This document shows positions 15,845-23,354 of a DNA stretch of 23,593 bases, one piece after another. The stretch's first letter is position 1. Every line of letters begins with the position of its first letter. Source of the DNA: CAKSQL01 sp045606465 (GTDB lineage: Bacteria; Bacillota; Clostridia; UBA1381); NCBI GenBank assembly GCA_045606465.1, contig JAZURZ010000008.1, positions 1 to 23,593 of the forward strand, written 5' to 3'. The notes under the pieces are model-generated. The model was not told the DNA's origin. It was given only the letters and a program-made list of their open reading frames with translations, and made no database searches. A program made the translations under genes and the position numbers.

Positions 15845-17041
15845 TTATTTATCGTTAAGTGCAACAATTCCCGGCAAATCCTTTCCTTCAAGGAATTCCA
15901 AGGAAGCTCCGCCGCCGGTTGAAATATGGCTCATCTTCTCGCCAAGGCCCGCCTGATTAACTGCAGCAACGCTGTCGCCGCCACCGATGATTGTGGTTGC
16001 GTCAATTTCTGCCAAGGCTGATGCAATTGCATTTGTGCCTTTAGCAAAATTAGGCATTTCAAACACGCCCATAGGTCCGTTCCATACTACTGTTTTTGCA
16101 TTCTTTATAGCATCTTTGTAAAGCTCTATTGTACCCTCTCCGATGTCAAGACCCTGCCAGCCAGCTTCAATTCCGCCACGCTTTACTGTCTTGTGCTCTG
16201 CATCATTTGCAAAATCCTTTGCAACAACTGTGTCAACAGGAATTAAAAGCTTAACGCCCTTATTTTCAGCCTTTTCCATCATTTCCTTTGCATAGTCAAG
16301 ATAGTCAGCCTCTAAAAGTGAGTCGCCAACCTCTTCACCCAAAGACTTCATGAAGGTATAAGCCATACCTCCGCCGATGATAAGTGTATCAACCTTGTCA
16401 AGAAGGTTGTTTATAACTGAAATTTTTGAAGAAACCTTTGAGCCGCCAAGAATTGCAACGCAAGGTCTTACGGGGTTGTTTACTGCATTTCCCAAAAATT
16501 CTATTTCCTTTTGAATGAGATAGCCTGCAACTGCAGTATCAAGATACTTTGTTACACCAACGTTTGAGCAGTGTGCTCTGTGTGCTGTTCCGAAAGCATC
16601 ATTTACAAAAATTTCTGCCAAAGATGCAAGTTCTTCACTGAAGGTGTCAACATTTTTTGTTTCCTCTGCACGATAGCGTGTGTTCTCTAAAAGAACTACA
16701 TCACCGTCTTGCATTTTTGCAACTGCATTTTTTGCATTTTCGCCTACAACATTGTCATCAGCTGCAAAAACAATTTCCTTGCCCAATTTTTCTGAAAGCT
16801 TCTTTGCCACAGGAGCAAGTGAAAGCTCAGGCTTTGGTTCTCCCTTGGGCTTACCCATGTGTGAGCAAAGAATAACCTTTGCGCCATTGTCTATAAGATA
16901 TTTGATTGTTGGCAATGCACCATCAATTCTTGTTTCATCTGTAATATTTCTTTCTGAATCCAGCGGAACGTTAAAGTCGCAACGAACTAAAACTTTCTTT
17001 CCCTTTACTACAACATCTTCAATGCTTTTTTTGTTTAACAT
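15845..17041 (-). CDS. pgk: Phosphoglycerate kinase
   Basis: A 398-residue PGK, producing ATP from 1,3-bisphosphoglycerate. It shows the N-terminal substrate motif KVLVRCDFNVPLD with Arg/Asp contacts, the SHMGKPKG loop, NDAFGTAHRAH, and the C-terminal GGGDSVAAV and STGGGASLEFLEGK nucleotide motifs. The ATG at 17041 follows GAGGAG at 10-nt spacing and gives the canonical start (MLNKKSIEDV); the ORF extension to 17116 runs into the leader and is rejected. First gene of pgk-tpiA-gpmI; gap and eno are not adjacent, unlike the common gap-pgk-tpi-gpm-eno cluster. Confidence 0.98.
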   Translation of the reverse strand: MLNKKSIEDVVVKGKKVLVRCDFNVPLDSERNITDETRIDGALPTIKYLIDNGAKVILCSHMGKPKGEPKPELSLAPVAKKLSEKLGKEIVFAADDNVVGENAKNAVAKMQDGDVVLLENTRYRAEETKNVDTFSEELASLAEIFVNDAFGTAHRAHCSNVGVTKYLDTAVAGYLIQKEIEFLGNAVNNPVRPCVAILGGSKVSSKISVINNLLDKVDTLIIGGGMAYTFMKSLGEEVGDSLLEADYLDYAKEMMEKAENKGVKLLIPVDTVVAKDFANDAEHKTVKRGGIEAGWQGLDIGEGTIELYKDAIKNAKTVVWNGPMGVFEMPNFAKGTNAIASALAEIDATTIIGGGDSVAAVNQAGLGEKMSHISTGGGASLEFLEGKDLPGIVALNDK

Positions 17042-17132
17042 AGGTTTTACACTCCTCTTAAGTTTATTTATCAGCACTGCCGCATTATTAAAAAACACCC
17101 AAAATGCAGCAAGCACTTATTTACCTTATTAT

Positions 17133-17161
17133 ATTATATTTCATATTTGTTCTTTTTTCAA
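17133..17161 (-). promoter_or_regulatory. Promoter of pgk-tpiA-gpmI
   Basis: On the minus strand, TTGAAA (17156-17161), a 17-nt spacer and perfect TATAAT (17133-17138); leader of about 85 nt. Confidence 0.75.
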
Positions 17162-17190
17162 GTTATTTTTTCCAACTAATAAAAAAATTG

Positions 17191-17697
17191 TTAAAATATT
17201 ATCCTGCAAACCCAAACTGCCGCTATCAATCCTACAATATCACCAATAATAGCCGCGGGAATTATTTTTTTTGTGTATTTTACCCTTGTATTCTTGAAAT
17301 ATACACACAAGGCATAAAAGGTTGTTTCTGTAGAGCCCATAAGCACCGACGCCGTTCGTGATATGTAGCTTTCGGGGTCATATTTTGACATAATTTCACT
17401 CAAGACTCCCAAAGACGCGCCTCCCGACAAAGGTCTTATTATTGCAAGAGGCATAATCTCCTGCGGAATTTTAAAAAACGAAGTAATAGGAGAAACAAGC
17501 TTTAAAATCCACACAAAAGCTCCCGATGCCTCCAGCATCGCCGTAGCTGTCATTATTGCAAGAATTGCAGGATATATACTTACAACAGTTTTCATTCCCT
17601 TTGATGCGCCCTCAATAAAGTTCGTATAGACCATAGTCTTTTTAAAAGATATAAAAAGTATAAGCATTATAATTGCAGGCAGAATATAAGATGTCAT
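17191..17697 (-). CDS. spmB: Spore maturation protein B
   Basis: A 168-residue membrane protein of the nucleoside-transporter gate family matching SpmB: hydrophobic N-terminus (SYILPAIIMLILFISF), then FIEGASKGMKTVVSIYP, LAIIRPLSGGASLG and MGSTETTFYAL, all SpmB-like. In Bacillus, SpmA and SpmB are needed for spore core dehydration and heat resistance and are made in the mother cell. The ATG at 17697 overlaps the spmA stop as ATGA; the longer ORF upstream is the wrong frame of spmA. No clear terminator separates it from pgk, so read-through is possible. Confidence 0.93.
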   Translation of the reverse strand: MTSYILPAIIMLILFISFKKTMVYTNFIEGASKGMKTVVSIYPAILAIMTATAMLEASGAFVWILKLVSPITSFFKIPQEIMPLAIIRPLSGGASLGVLSEIMSKYDPESYISRTASVLMGSTETTFYALCVYFKNTRVKYTKKIIPAAIIGDIVGLIAAVWVCRIIF

Positions 17698-18284
17698 TTT
17701 TTCTTCCCTTTTTTTGTAAATTTTAATATTAATTTTATGGCAGTCATTGCCGCCACAAGAGACAAAAAAGACGCTATCCACATAGGAATAATTATTTTTG
17801 ATGGTTGTGATGCTCCTGCCGCAGCTCTTAATGATATTATGGTTGTGGGGATAAGCTGTATTGATGATGTGTTTAAAATTGTAAAAATACACATTTCCTC
17901 CGAGGGCTTTTCAGGCGTCGGGTTGATTTTGTCAAGCTCCGCCATTGCGTCAATTCCTGCAGGGGTCGCAGCATTGCCCATGCCAAGAAGATTTGCGGCA
18001 ATGTTTGAGGTTATTTTTCTCATTGGGGCTTCCCCTTTTTCTAATTTAGGAAAAAGTCTGCATGTTATGGGGCGCAAAAGCCTTTCTGCCATTGCCAAAA
18101 TTCCTCCCTCTTCTGCCACCTCTAAAATTCCTGACCAGAAACACATCATTCCTCCAAGCGACAAAAGGGTTGTTACCGAATTTTTGGCAGCCTCCAGCCC
18201 TGCCGACATTGTTGCGTCAATTTTCCCATTTATTCCTCCTGCCACAAGTGCAAGTATAATCATTGCAGGCCATAAATAATTCAA
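17694..18284 (-). CDS. spmA: Spore maturation protein A
   Basis: A 196-residue membrane protein matching SpmA: N-terminal helix (WPAMIILALVAGGINGKID), FWSGILEVAEEGG, then LFPKLEKGEAPMRKITSNIAANLLGMGNAATPAGI, and a C-terminal membrane segment with a Lys-rich tail. The start is TTG at 18284, 7 nt after GGGGAGG; an in-frame TTG six codons upstream precedes this site and is rejected. It acts with SpmB in the spore cortex/core dehydration step. dacB, its frequent partner, is not present here. Confidence 0.93.
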   Translation of the reverse strand: MNYLWPAMIILALVAGGINGKIDATMSAGLEAAKNSVTTLLSLGGMMCFWSGILEVAEEGGILAMAERLLRPITCRLFPKLEKGEAPMRKITSNIAANLLGMGNAATPAGIDAMAELDKINPTPEKPSEEMCIFTILNTSSIQLIPTTIISLRAAAGASQPSKIIIPMWIASFLSLVAAMTAIKLILKFTKKGKKK

Positions 18285-18319
18285 AAAAACACCTCCCCGC
18301 AAAATGAAATATTTCTTTT

Positions 18320-18348
18320 ATTATACTATTGATAATTTTATTTGATTA
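18320..18348 (-). promoter_or_regulatory. Possible spmA promoter
   Basis: On the minus strand a perfect TATAAT (18320-18325) lies 36 nt before spmA, but the -35 position (TAATCA) is poor. In Bacillus spmA depends on sigma-E; I see no convincing sigma-E motif. Confidence 0.35.
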
Positions 18349-18357
18349 TGATAAAAT
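18329..18357 (+). promoter_or_regulatory. Promoter of thyA-folA
   Basis: TTGATA (18329-18334), a 17-nt spacer and TAAAAT (18352-18357), overlapping the divergent spmA region. The leader is only about 30 nt. Confidence 0.65.
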
Positions 18358-18392
18358 ATTCTTAAATCAAATCGGAATGGAGATTTTAAAAA

Positions 18393-19223
18393 ATGAGTTA
18401 TGCAGATACACTTTTTATACAAAATTGTAATGACATATTGAAAAATGGTTTTTGGGACACTGATTTTGATGTGCGTCCCCATTGGGATGACTCAACGCCT
18501 GCTCATACAGTCAAAAAATTTGGAATAGTGAACAGGTATGACCTTTCAAAAGAATTCCCTATACTTACTCTAAGACGCACCGCCTTTAAAAGCTCAATAG
18601 ATGAGCTTTTGTGGATATGGCAGAAAAAATCAAATAATATTCACGAGCTTGGCAGTCACATCTGGGACGACTGGGCAGACGATACTGGCTCCATAGGCAA
18701 GGCATATGGTTATCAGCTGGGAGTAAAGCATAAATATAAAGAGGGGGAGTTTGACCAGGTAGACAGGGTGCTTTTTGACCTTAAAAACAATCCCCAAAGC
18801 AGGCGCATCATGACAAATATTTATAATCACCATGATTTGTCCGAGATGGGGCTTTATCCTTGTGCTTACAGCATGACCTTCAATGTCAGCGGCAATGTTT
18901 TAAATGGAATTTTAAATCAACGCTCACAAGACATGCTTACTGCAAACAATTGGAATGTTTGCCAATACGCTGTTCTTATGCACATGATGGCGGCTTCTTC
19001 TGGCTTAAAGGTGGGCGAGCTTGTTCACGTAATCGCCGATGCACATATTTACGATCGACATATCGAAATTGTTGAGGAAATGCTTTCTCTTACCCCATTT
19101 GATGCACCAAAGCTTGTAAAAACCGACGATAATACTGACTTTTACAAATTCACCAAAGAAAGCTTTGTTCTTGAGGACTACAAATATCATGAGCTTTCAA
19201 AAAAAATTCCCGTTGCAATATAA
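18393..19223 (+). CDS. thyA: Thymidylate synthase, Bacillus subtilis ThyA-like
   Basis: A 276-residue folate-dependent thymidylate synthase, making dTMP from dUMP with methylene-THF and producing dihydrofolate. It resembles the Bacillus ThyA/phage branch: DFDVRPHW with STPAHT, ELLWIWQKKSN, and QSRRIM. The nucleophile is Cys157 in YPCAYS, lacking the His after Cys of E. coli-type enzymes; dUMP contacts are in NQRSQD and in HIYDRH. GGAG lies 10 nt before the ATG. folA follows 12 nt later, which would regenerate THF from the dihydrofolate made here. Confidence 0.95.
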   Translation: MSYADTLFIQNCNDILKNGFWDTDFDVRPHWDDSTPAHTVKKFGIVNRYDLSKEFPILTLRRTAFKSSIDELLWIWQKKSNNIHELGSHIWDDWADDTGSIGKAYGYQLGVKHKYKEGEFDQVDRVLFDLKNNPQSRRIMTNIYNHHDLSEMGLYPCAYSMTFNVSGNVLNGILNQRSQDMLTANNWNVCQYAVLMHMMAASSGLKVGELVHVIADAHIYDRHIEIVEEMLSLTPFDAPKLVKTDDNTDFYKFTKESFVLEDYKYHELSKKIPVAI

Positions 19224-19235
19224 GGAGAAGTTAAA

Positions 19236-19733
19236 ATGAAAATGATTGTTGCAGTAAGTCAAAGCTGGGGAATTGGTAAAAATGGAGACTTGCTTTTTAA
19301 AATTCCAAAAGATATGAAGTTTTTCAGAGAAACAACCACAGGTGCCGCCATTATAATGGGCAGAAAAACTCTTGATTCCTTTCCCAATGGTGCGCCTTTG
19401 AAAAACAGAGTTAATATTGTGCTTACAAACAACCCCGACTTTGTTCGCGAGGGTGTTGTTGTGTGCCATAGCGAGGAGGAAATTTTGGTTGAGGCTTCAA
19501 AACATGATAAAGTTTTTGTTATTGGCGGAAGTGCTATATATGAAATGTTTTTAAAATATTGCGACACAGCTTATGTAACTAAGGTCTTTGCAGATGCCGA
19601 TGCCGATAAATTCATACAAAATCTTGACTCTTCACCCGAATGGCAGCTTGCAGAACACTCCGAAGACTTAGAGGACAATGGTTATACAATTTCCTTTTGC
19701 AGATATGAAAGAAAAGAGGATAATTCCTTTTAA
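19236..19733 (+). CDS. folA: Dihydrofolate reductase
   Basis: A 165-residue DHFR of normal length reducing dihydrofolate with NADPH. Motifs are the N-terminal IVAVSQSWGIGKNGDLLF, acidic substrate residue in IPKDMKFF, the cofactor segment IIMGRKTLDSFP, and VIGGSAIYEMF. AAGGAG lies 8 nt before the ATG. It shares an operon with thyA, the usual pairing because ThyA consumes THF. No clear terminator follows, so some transcripts may reach htrA. Confidence 0.96.
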   Translation: MKMIVAVSQSWGIGKNGDLLFKIPKDMKFFRETTTGAAIIMGRKTLDSFPNGAPLKNRVNIVLTNNPDFVREGVVVCHSEEEILVEASKHDKVFVIGGSAIYEMFLKYCDTAYVTKVFADADADKFIQNLDSSPEWQLAEHSEDLEDNGYTISFCRYERKEDNSF

Positions 19734-19755
19734 AAATTCCGATATTCATAATTTG

Positions 19756-19818
19756 TTTACAAAATAATTTTATTTTTTTTATATTTTATTCATACGAGTG
19801 TCAAAATAGTGTTATATT
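19756..19818 (+). promoter_or_regulatory. Candidate promoters of htrA (two weak)
   Basis: TTTACA (19756-19761)-18-TATATT (19780-19785) and TTCATA (19789-19794)-18-TATATT (19813-19818). Both are imperfect. Confidence 0.35.
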
Positions 19819-19878
19819 ATATATTCATAGACAAAATGTCACTTGTGTTGAATTTTAAAATATCGGAGGTTATGAATT

Positions 19879-21072
19879 ATGAAACGATATCCTTATACAG
19901 ATTCTACTGATATAGTTGTTTATCAGCAAAAAAGAAAAAAACAAAAAAAGCCTAAGGTGTGGCTTGCAAGCCTTTCTTCGGCAGTTTTGGCAAGTGTTCT
20001 CACCGGAGCAATCTTTACATTTGGATTTAATTACAATGTCGCGCCACAACAAAATAACACAAATCAGTCAATATATTTTGACTCAAGTAATATTTCAGAG
20101 CTTTCATCAAATAAGCAGGTTCTTTCAGTTCCTGAAATTGCCACAAAAGTCGGTCCTTCATGTGTTGGCGTAATTAACAAAACCAAGGTTACTCCCCAGC
20201 GCTATTACGACCCCTTTACCGGAAGATACTACTACACCAGCGACCCAAATTCCGACGAGCTTAAAGAACAAGGCAGCGGCTCGGGATTTATAATCAGTTC
20301 AGACGGATACATTGTTACAAACCAGCATGTTATTGATGGTGCTACTGAAATTTCAGTAATTTTAAATACTGGAGATGAATATGTTGCTACACTTGTCGGA
20401 GCGGATTCAAAATCAGATTTGGCAGTCTTGAAAATAGACAAAACAAATCTTCCTGCTGCAACTTTGGGAAATTCCGACGAGCTTTTAGTAGGCGATTTGG
20501 CAGTTGCAATAGGTAATCCTCTTGGGCAGGAATTTGCAGGTTCAGTAACTGCAGGAGTTATAAGTGCCTTAAATCGAACTATGACAGTGGAAAACAAGGT
20601 ATATAATCTTGTTCAGACAGATGCTGCAATAAACCCCGGAAATTCAGGCGGTGCTCTTGTTAACAAATATGGCGAGGTTATCGGCATAAATACAATTAAG
20701 CTTTCCTCCACAGGTGTTGAGGGCATTGGCTTTGCTATTGCAATTTCCGAGGCAAAACCGATTATTGACGACCTTATTAACAATGGCTATGTTTCGGGAA
20801 GACCATTGGTGGGAATTACTGTCAGAGAAAATCGCAACGGACTTACAGTTGATTCAATAGCTGCAGGTAGCGGAGCAGAGGCAGCAGGCATACAAGTTGG
20901 AGATTTAATCGTAAAGGCAGATGGCGAGGTCATTAAAAGCTCTTCTGCACTAAACGAAATCCGTGACAAAAAAGCACCGGGAGAGGCTTTAACTCTTACA
21001 GTTATCCGAAACGGCGAGCTTTTGGATATTGATGTAATTCTTGGAGAGGATATTCCAACACAAAACGAATAA
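19879..21072 (+). CDS. HtrA/DegP-type membrane-anchored serine protease
   Basis: A 397-residue envelope quality-control protease. A Lys-rich cytoplasmic tail (QQKRKKQKKPK) precedes one membrane segment at about 28-50; a linker leads to a trypsin-like domain with catalytic H150 (TNQHVI), D180 (KSDLAV) and S256 (NPGNSGGAL), then one PDZ domain at about 310-390 (GRPLVGI...GEALTLTVIRNG). This matches Bacillus HtrA/HtrB/YyxA architecture: a C-terminal extracellular protease tied to the membrane. ATCGGAGG lies 9 nt upstream of the ATG. Upstream, a 9-bp inverted repeat includes part of this ribosome site. Which of the htrA paralogues it is cannot be said. Confidence 0.93.
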   Translation: MKRYPYTDSTDIVVYQQKRKKQKKPKVWLASLSSAVLASVLTGAIFTFGFNYNVAPQQNNTNQSIYFDSSNISELSSNKQVLSVPEIATKVGPSCVGVINKTKVTPQRYYDPFTGRYYYTSDPNSDELKEQGSGSGFIISSDGYIVTNQHVIDGATEISVILNTGDEYVATLVGADSKSDLAVLKIDKTNLPAATLGNSDELLVGDLAVAIGNPLGQEFAGSVTAGVISALNRTMTVENKVYNLVQTDAAINPGNSGGALVNKYGEVIGINTIKLSSTGVEGIGFAIAISEAKPIIDDLINNGYVSGRPLVGITVRENRNGLTVDSIAAGSGAEAAGIQVGDLIVKADGEVIKSSSALNEIRDKKAPGEALTLTVIRNGELLDIDVILGEDIPTQNE

Positions 21073-21284
21073 TAAATTTAAAAGGTTCTATAATAAATTG
21101 GCAAAAAGGCATCTTGAATACATTTGATTATCCATACAACAATGGATTTACAGAAGGCTGTAACAACAGGATAAAAGTACTAAAAACAAATGCATATGGT
21201 TATCGTAATTTTACACGCTTTCGAAACAGGATATTACACATTTTTGCACATCAACAACATAAGGCAACAAAAGAGGTGGCATAG
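21072..21284 (+). pseudogene. 3' remnant of an ISL3-family transposase
   Basis: The frame ending at TAG 21282-21284 reads NWQKGILNTFDYPYNNGFTEG, then NNRIKVLKTNAYGYRNF and RFRNRILHIFAHQ, the conserved C-terminal end of ISL3-type DDE transposases, including the final catalytic Glu (TEG). About 65-70 codons remain; the rest of the gene and the left IS end are missing, so it cannot be active. The frame runs straight on from the htrA stop region with no start codon or RBS of its own. Confidence 0.9.
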
Positions 21285-21347
21285 ACAATCTATACCACCT
21301 CATAAATTCCCTTATAGGATTTTCACCCCGACTCTTGACAAAGAGCC
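21273..21347 (+). mobile_element. Right end of the ISL3-type element
   Basis: Non-coding end behind the transposase stop: a GTGGCATAGA/TCTATACCAC hairpin, then GACTCTTGACAAAGAGCC, which on the minus strand reads GGCTCTTTGTCAAGAGTC, the terminal inverted repeat typical of ISL3 elements. A related end lies at 2669-2741. Confidence 0.85.
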
Positions 21348-21355
21348 AATAACAA

Positions 21356-21398
21356 AAAGGCTATAGCAAAGTAATTTTTCCATTTTGCTATAGCCTTT
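21356..21398. terminator. Bidirectional terminator after rpe
   Basis: A perfect 15-bp stem (AAAGGCTATAGCAAA, arms 21356-21370 and 21384-21398) with a 13-nt loop. On the minus strand TT-TTT follows for rpe; on the plus strand ATATTTTATTTT follows. Confidence 0.88.
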
Positions 21399-21403
21399 AT
21401 ATT

Positions 21404-22051
21404 TTATTTTATAATGGACAATAATTTTTTAACTGAGCCCTCTACATCATCATTAAAGACAGCGGTACCTGCCACAAAAATGTTTGCTCCAGCCTCCATG
21501 GCGTTTTTAATTGTTTTTTCGTTTACGCCTCCGTCAACCTCTATGTCAAAGTCTTCTCCCATCAAATTTCTTATTTGTGAAATTTTAGGATTTACTTCTT
21601 CTATATATTTTTGTCCTCCATATCCGGGAAAAACCGACATAACAAGCACCATGTCAACCATATTAAGAAAAGGCTTTACTTTTTCAACAGGGGTGTCAGG
21701 ATTTATAGAAATTCCCACCTTTTTTTCACGTTTCCTTATGAGATCTATGCATTCCTTTACATCTTTTGCCGCCTCAACATGAAATGTTATTGCGTCCGCC
21801 CCCGCATCTGCAAACTTTTCTATATACCTCTCAGGCTCTGAAATCATCAAATGGACATCAAAAAATATATCAGTCTGCTTTCTTAGCGACTTTACTGCGT
21901 CAGTCCCAATTCCAAGATTGGGAACAAAATGCCCGTCCATTACATCTATGTGCAACCACTCGGCTCCTGCATCTTGTGCTTTTTTTATTTGCTCTGTTGC
22001 TTTTCCATAATTTACTGCAAGCAAAGATGGAGATAAAATTATTTTATTCAT
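21404..22051 (-). CDS. rpe: Ribulose-phosphate 3-epimerase
   Basis: A 215-residue TIM barrel of normal length, interconverting ribulose 5-phosphate and xylulose 5-phosphate. Metal ligands are H34 and D36 (WLHIDVMDG), H67 (DVHLMI) and D173 (EVDGGV); other motifs are ILSPSLLA and SVFPGYGGQKYI. The ribosome site is weak (AAGAGC, about 8 nt), consistent with coupling to the upstream isomerase gene, whose stop is 22 nt away. Rpe genes often sit in the rsgA-rpe-thiN cluster; here its partner is a sugar isomerase, suggesting use in carbohydrate catabolism. Confidence 0.95.
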   Translation of the reverse strand: MNKIILSPSLLAVNYGKATEQIKKAQDAGAEWLHIDVMDGHFVPNLGIGTDAVKSLRKQTDIFFDVHLMISEPERYIEKFADAGADAITFHVEAAKDVKECIDLIRKREKKVGISINPDTPVEKVKPFLNMVDMVLVMSVFPGYGGQKYIEEVNPKISQIRNLMGEDFDIEVDGGVNEKTIKNAMEAGANIFVAGTAVFNDDVEGSVKKLLSIIK

Positions 22052-22073
22052 TTTTATTGCTCTTTATATTCTT

Positions 22074-22934
22074 CTAAAGATCTGCTATAATTTGATTTGC
22101 TACTGTAGCATAAAGCTTTGTCATATCCTCAAATGCCTTATCAAAAAGCTTTGTAGGCGGAACAGTTTCAAGAGTAAACATTCCTTTATATTGAATTTCC
22201 TTCAATGCCTTTGCAAAATCCTCCCAATCTATTTTACCAAGACGTGGCATAAGATGCAAATCCAATCCATAATTGTTGTCGTGAACATGAAGTGCTCTTA
22301 TTTCACTTCCAAGCCTTCTTACCTCTTCTCCAACATTCATATCATTAATAAATGACACATGACCCGTATCAAAACAAATTTTAAAATTATCGTCATTCAT
22401 TGTTTTAACAAACTTCAAAACATCTTCAGGCTTTCCAATAGATAATTTTGGCATTGGCATATTTTCCAAACAAATCGTCACATCATTTTCCTTTGCAGTT
22501 TTTAAGAGTTCACTCATAAATGTAAAATTTATATCCCATGTTCTTTTTTCATCGTCTGTACCCTTTTCCTCTATTCCAAAAGGCATAAGGGGATGAATAA
22601 CCCAATTTTTGCTCCCTAAAACTGCAGTCATATGTATGGACTTTTTCATCTTTTCCATACGTTCTGTTCTGTCTTCTTCAGAAAAATCCCGAGCAGGCCA
22701 ACGCCATGGTCCATGAACCTGGTCTATTATAACTCCTGCCTCATCAGCAAGCTTTTTTTCCTGCAGCAAAATTTTGTCGCTTTCTTTTTCGGACAATTCA
22801 AAAACAGGTGTTTCGGTTCTGCAAAAGTCTATCATAACTCCCGAAAACCCATGCTCTTTTATTTTCTTATACCTTTCTTTTCCAAATCTGGCATGTCCTT
22901 TTCCATAAATGTCAAATTCAATTCCTAATTTCAT
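22074..22934 (-). CDS. Sugar phosphate isomerase/epimerase-like TIM-barrel protein
   Basis: A 286-residue protein of the xylose-isomerase-like (AP endonuclease 2) superfamily. Metal-site candidates are E157 (CLENMP), D189 and H192 (CFDTGHV), H216/H218 (LHVHDN) and E256 (TLETVP). Members isomerise or epimerise keto-sugars or inositol derivatives, and the exact substrate cannot be read from sequence. The ATG at 22934 follows AAGGGAG at 8 nt and starts the barrel (MKLGIEFD); the ORF extension to 23018 crosses the remnant stop region and is rejected. Co-directional with rpe, with the promoter at 23216-23244 upstream. Confidence 0.85.
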   Translation of the reverse strand: MKLGIEFDIYGKGHARFGKERYKKIKEHGFSGVMIDFCRTETPVFELSEKESDKILLQEKKLADEAGVIIDQVHGPWRWPARDFSEEDRTERMEKMKKSIHMTAVLGSKNWVIHPLMPFGIEEKGTDDEKRTWDINFTFMSELLKTAKENDVTICLENMPMPKLSIGKPEDVLKFVKTMNDDNFKICFDTGHVSFINDMNVGEEVRRLGSEIRALHVHDNNYGLDLHLMPRLGKIDWEDFAKALKEIQYKGMFTLETVPPTKLFDKAFEDMTKLYATVANQIIADL

Positions 22935-23014
22935 AATCTTTTCTCCCTTAATTCTCAAATGAGTTATAAACATCTTCTTCAAAGTTATATGAGGTTTACG
23001 CCTCCCCGCCGCCG

Positions 23015-23185
23015 TCATGTCTGGAATTTTTTCATATACACTGCTGTAATATTGTTTACAGGGTCAACCCAAAAATGAGTTCCATAGGCTCCGCTCCAGC
23101 CATAAGCTCCTACAGGTAAAATTTTGTATGCCTCATCTGTGACAACTCTCACTCCCAAGCCCCAACGCTGATGCTCAGGTTGTCT
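23015..23185 (-). pseudogene. C-terminal remnant of a beta-lactamase-family (serine hydrolase) gene
   Basis: The minus strand reads PEHQRWGLGVRVVTDEAY, then GAYGWSGAYGTHFWVDPVNN and ITAVYMKKFQT followed by TGA, the conserved C-terminal end of class C beta-lactamase-type hydrolases (penicillin-binding protein/esterase fold). The frame is closed by a stop at 23186-23188. A GAGGAG site and ATG (MKTT-stop) lie just upstream in another frame, so the beginning of the gene seems joined to its end by an internal deletion. About 57 codons remain, without the SxxK site. Confidence 0.85.
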
Positions 23186-23215
23186 TCATAGTTTCATCTC
23201 CTCAGATACAATGCA

Positions 23216-23244
23216 ATTATATCATTATTGTTTTTAAAAGTCAA
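23216..23244 (-). promoter_or_regulatory. Promoter upstream of the hydrolase remnant and isomerase-rpe
   Basis: On the minus strand, TTGACT (23239-23244), a 17-nt spacer and perfect TATAAT (23216-23221). It probably belonged to the decayed hydrolase gene and now leads into the isomerase gene. Confidence 0.75.
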
Positions 23245-23288
23245 TACAAATTTTTAAATTTTTGACAGCATTTAAATTGTATAATTAA

Positions 23289-23327
23289 ATGCGAAAAGAT
23301 TTTACAACGTCTTTTCGCATTATTTTT
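23289..23327. terminator. Terminator/attenuator before the last gene
   Basis: A perfect 11-bp stem (ATGCGAAAAGA, arms 23289-23299 and 23310-23320) followed on the plus strand by TATTTTTTTATA. It lies 35 nt before the last gene, so it either ends upstream transcription or attenuates this gene. Confidence 0.75.
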
Positions 23328-23354
23328 TTATATTTTTTGGAGGTGTGAAACACA

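Noticed and set aside
17697..17892. Longer N-terminus for SpmB
   Set aside because: The extension overlaps spmA in another frame; the ATG at 17697 overlaps the spmA stop as ATGA and gives the family length.
18358..18392. THF riboswitch before thyA-folA
   Set aside because: The leader is about 30 nt, too short for the roughly 90-nt fold.
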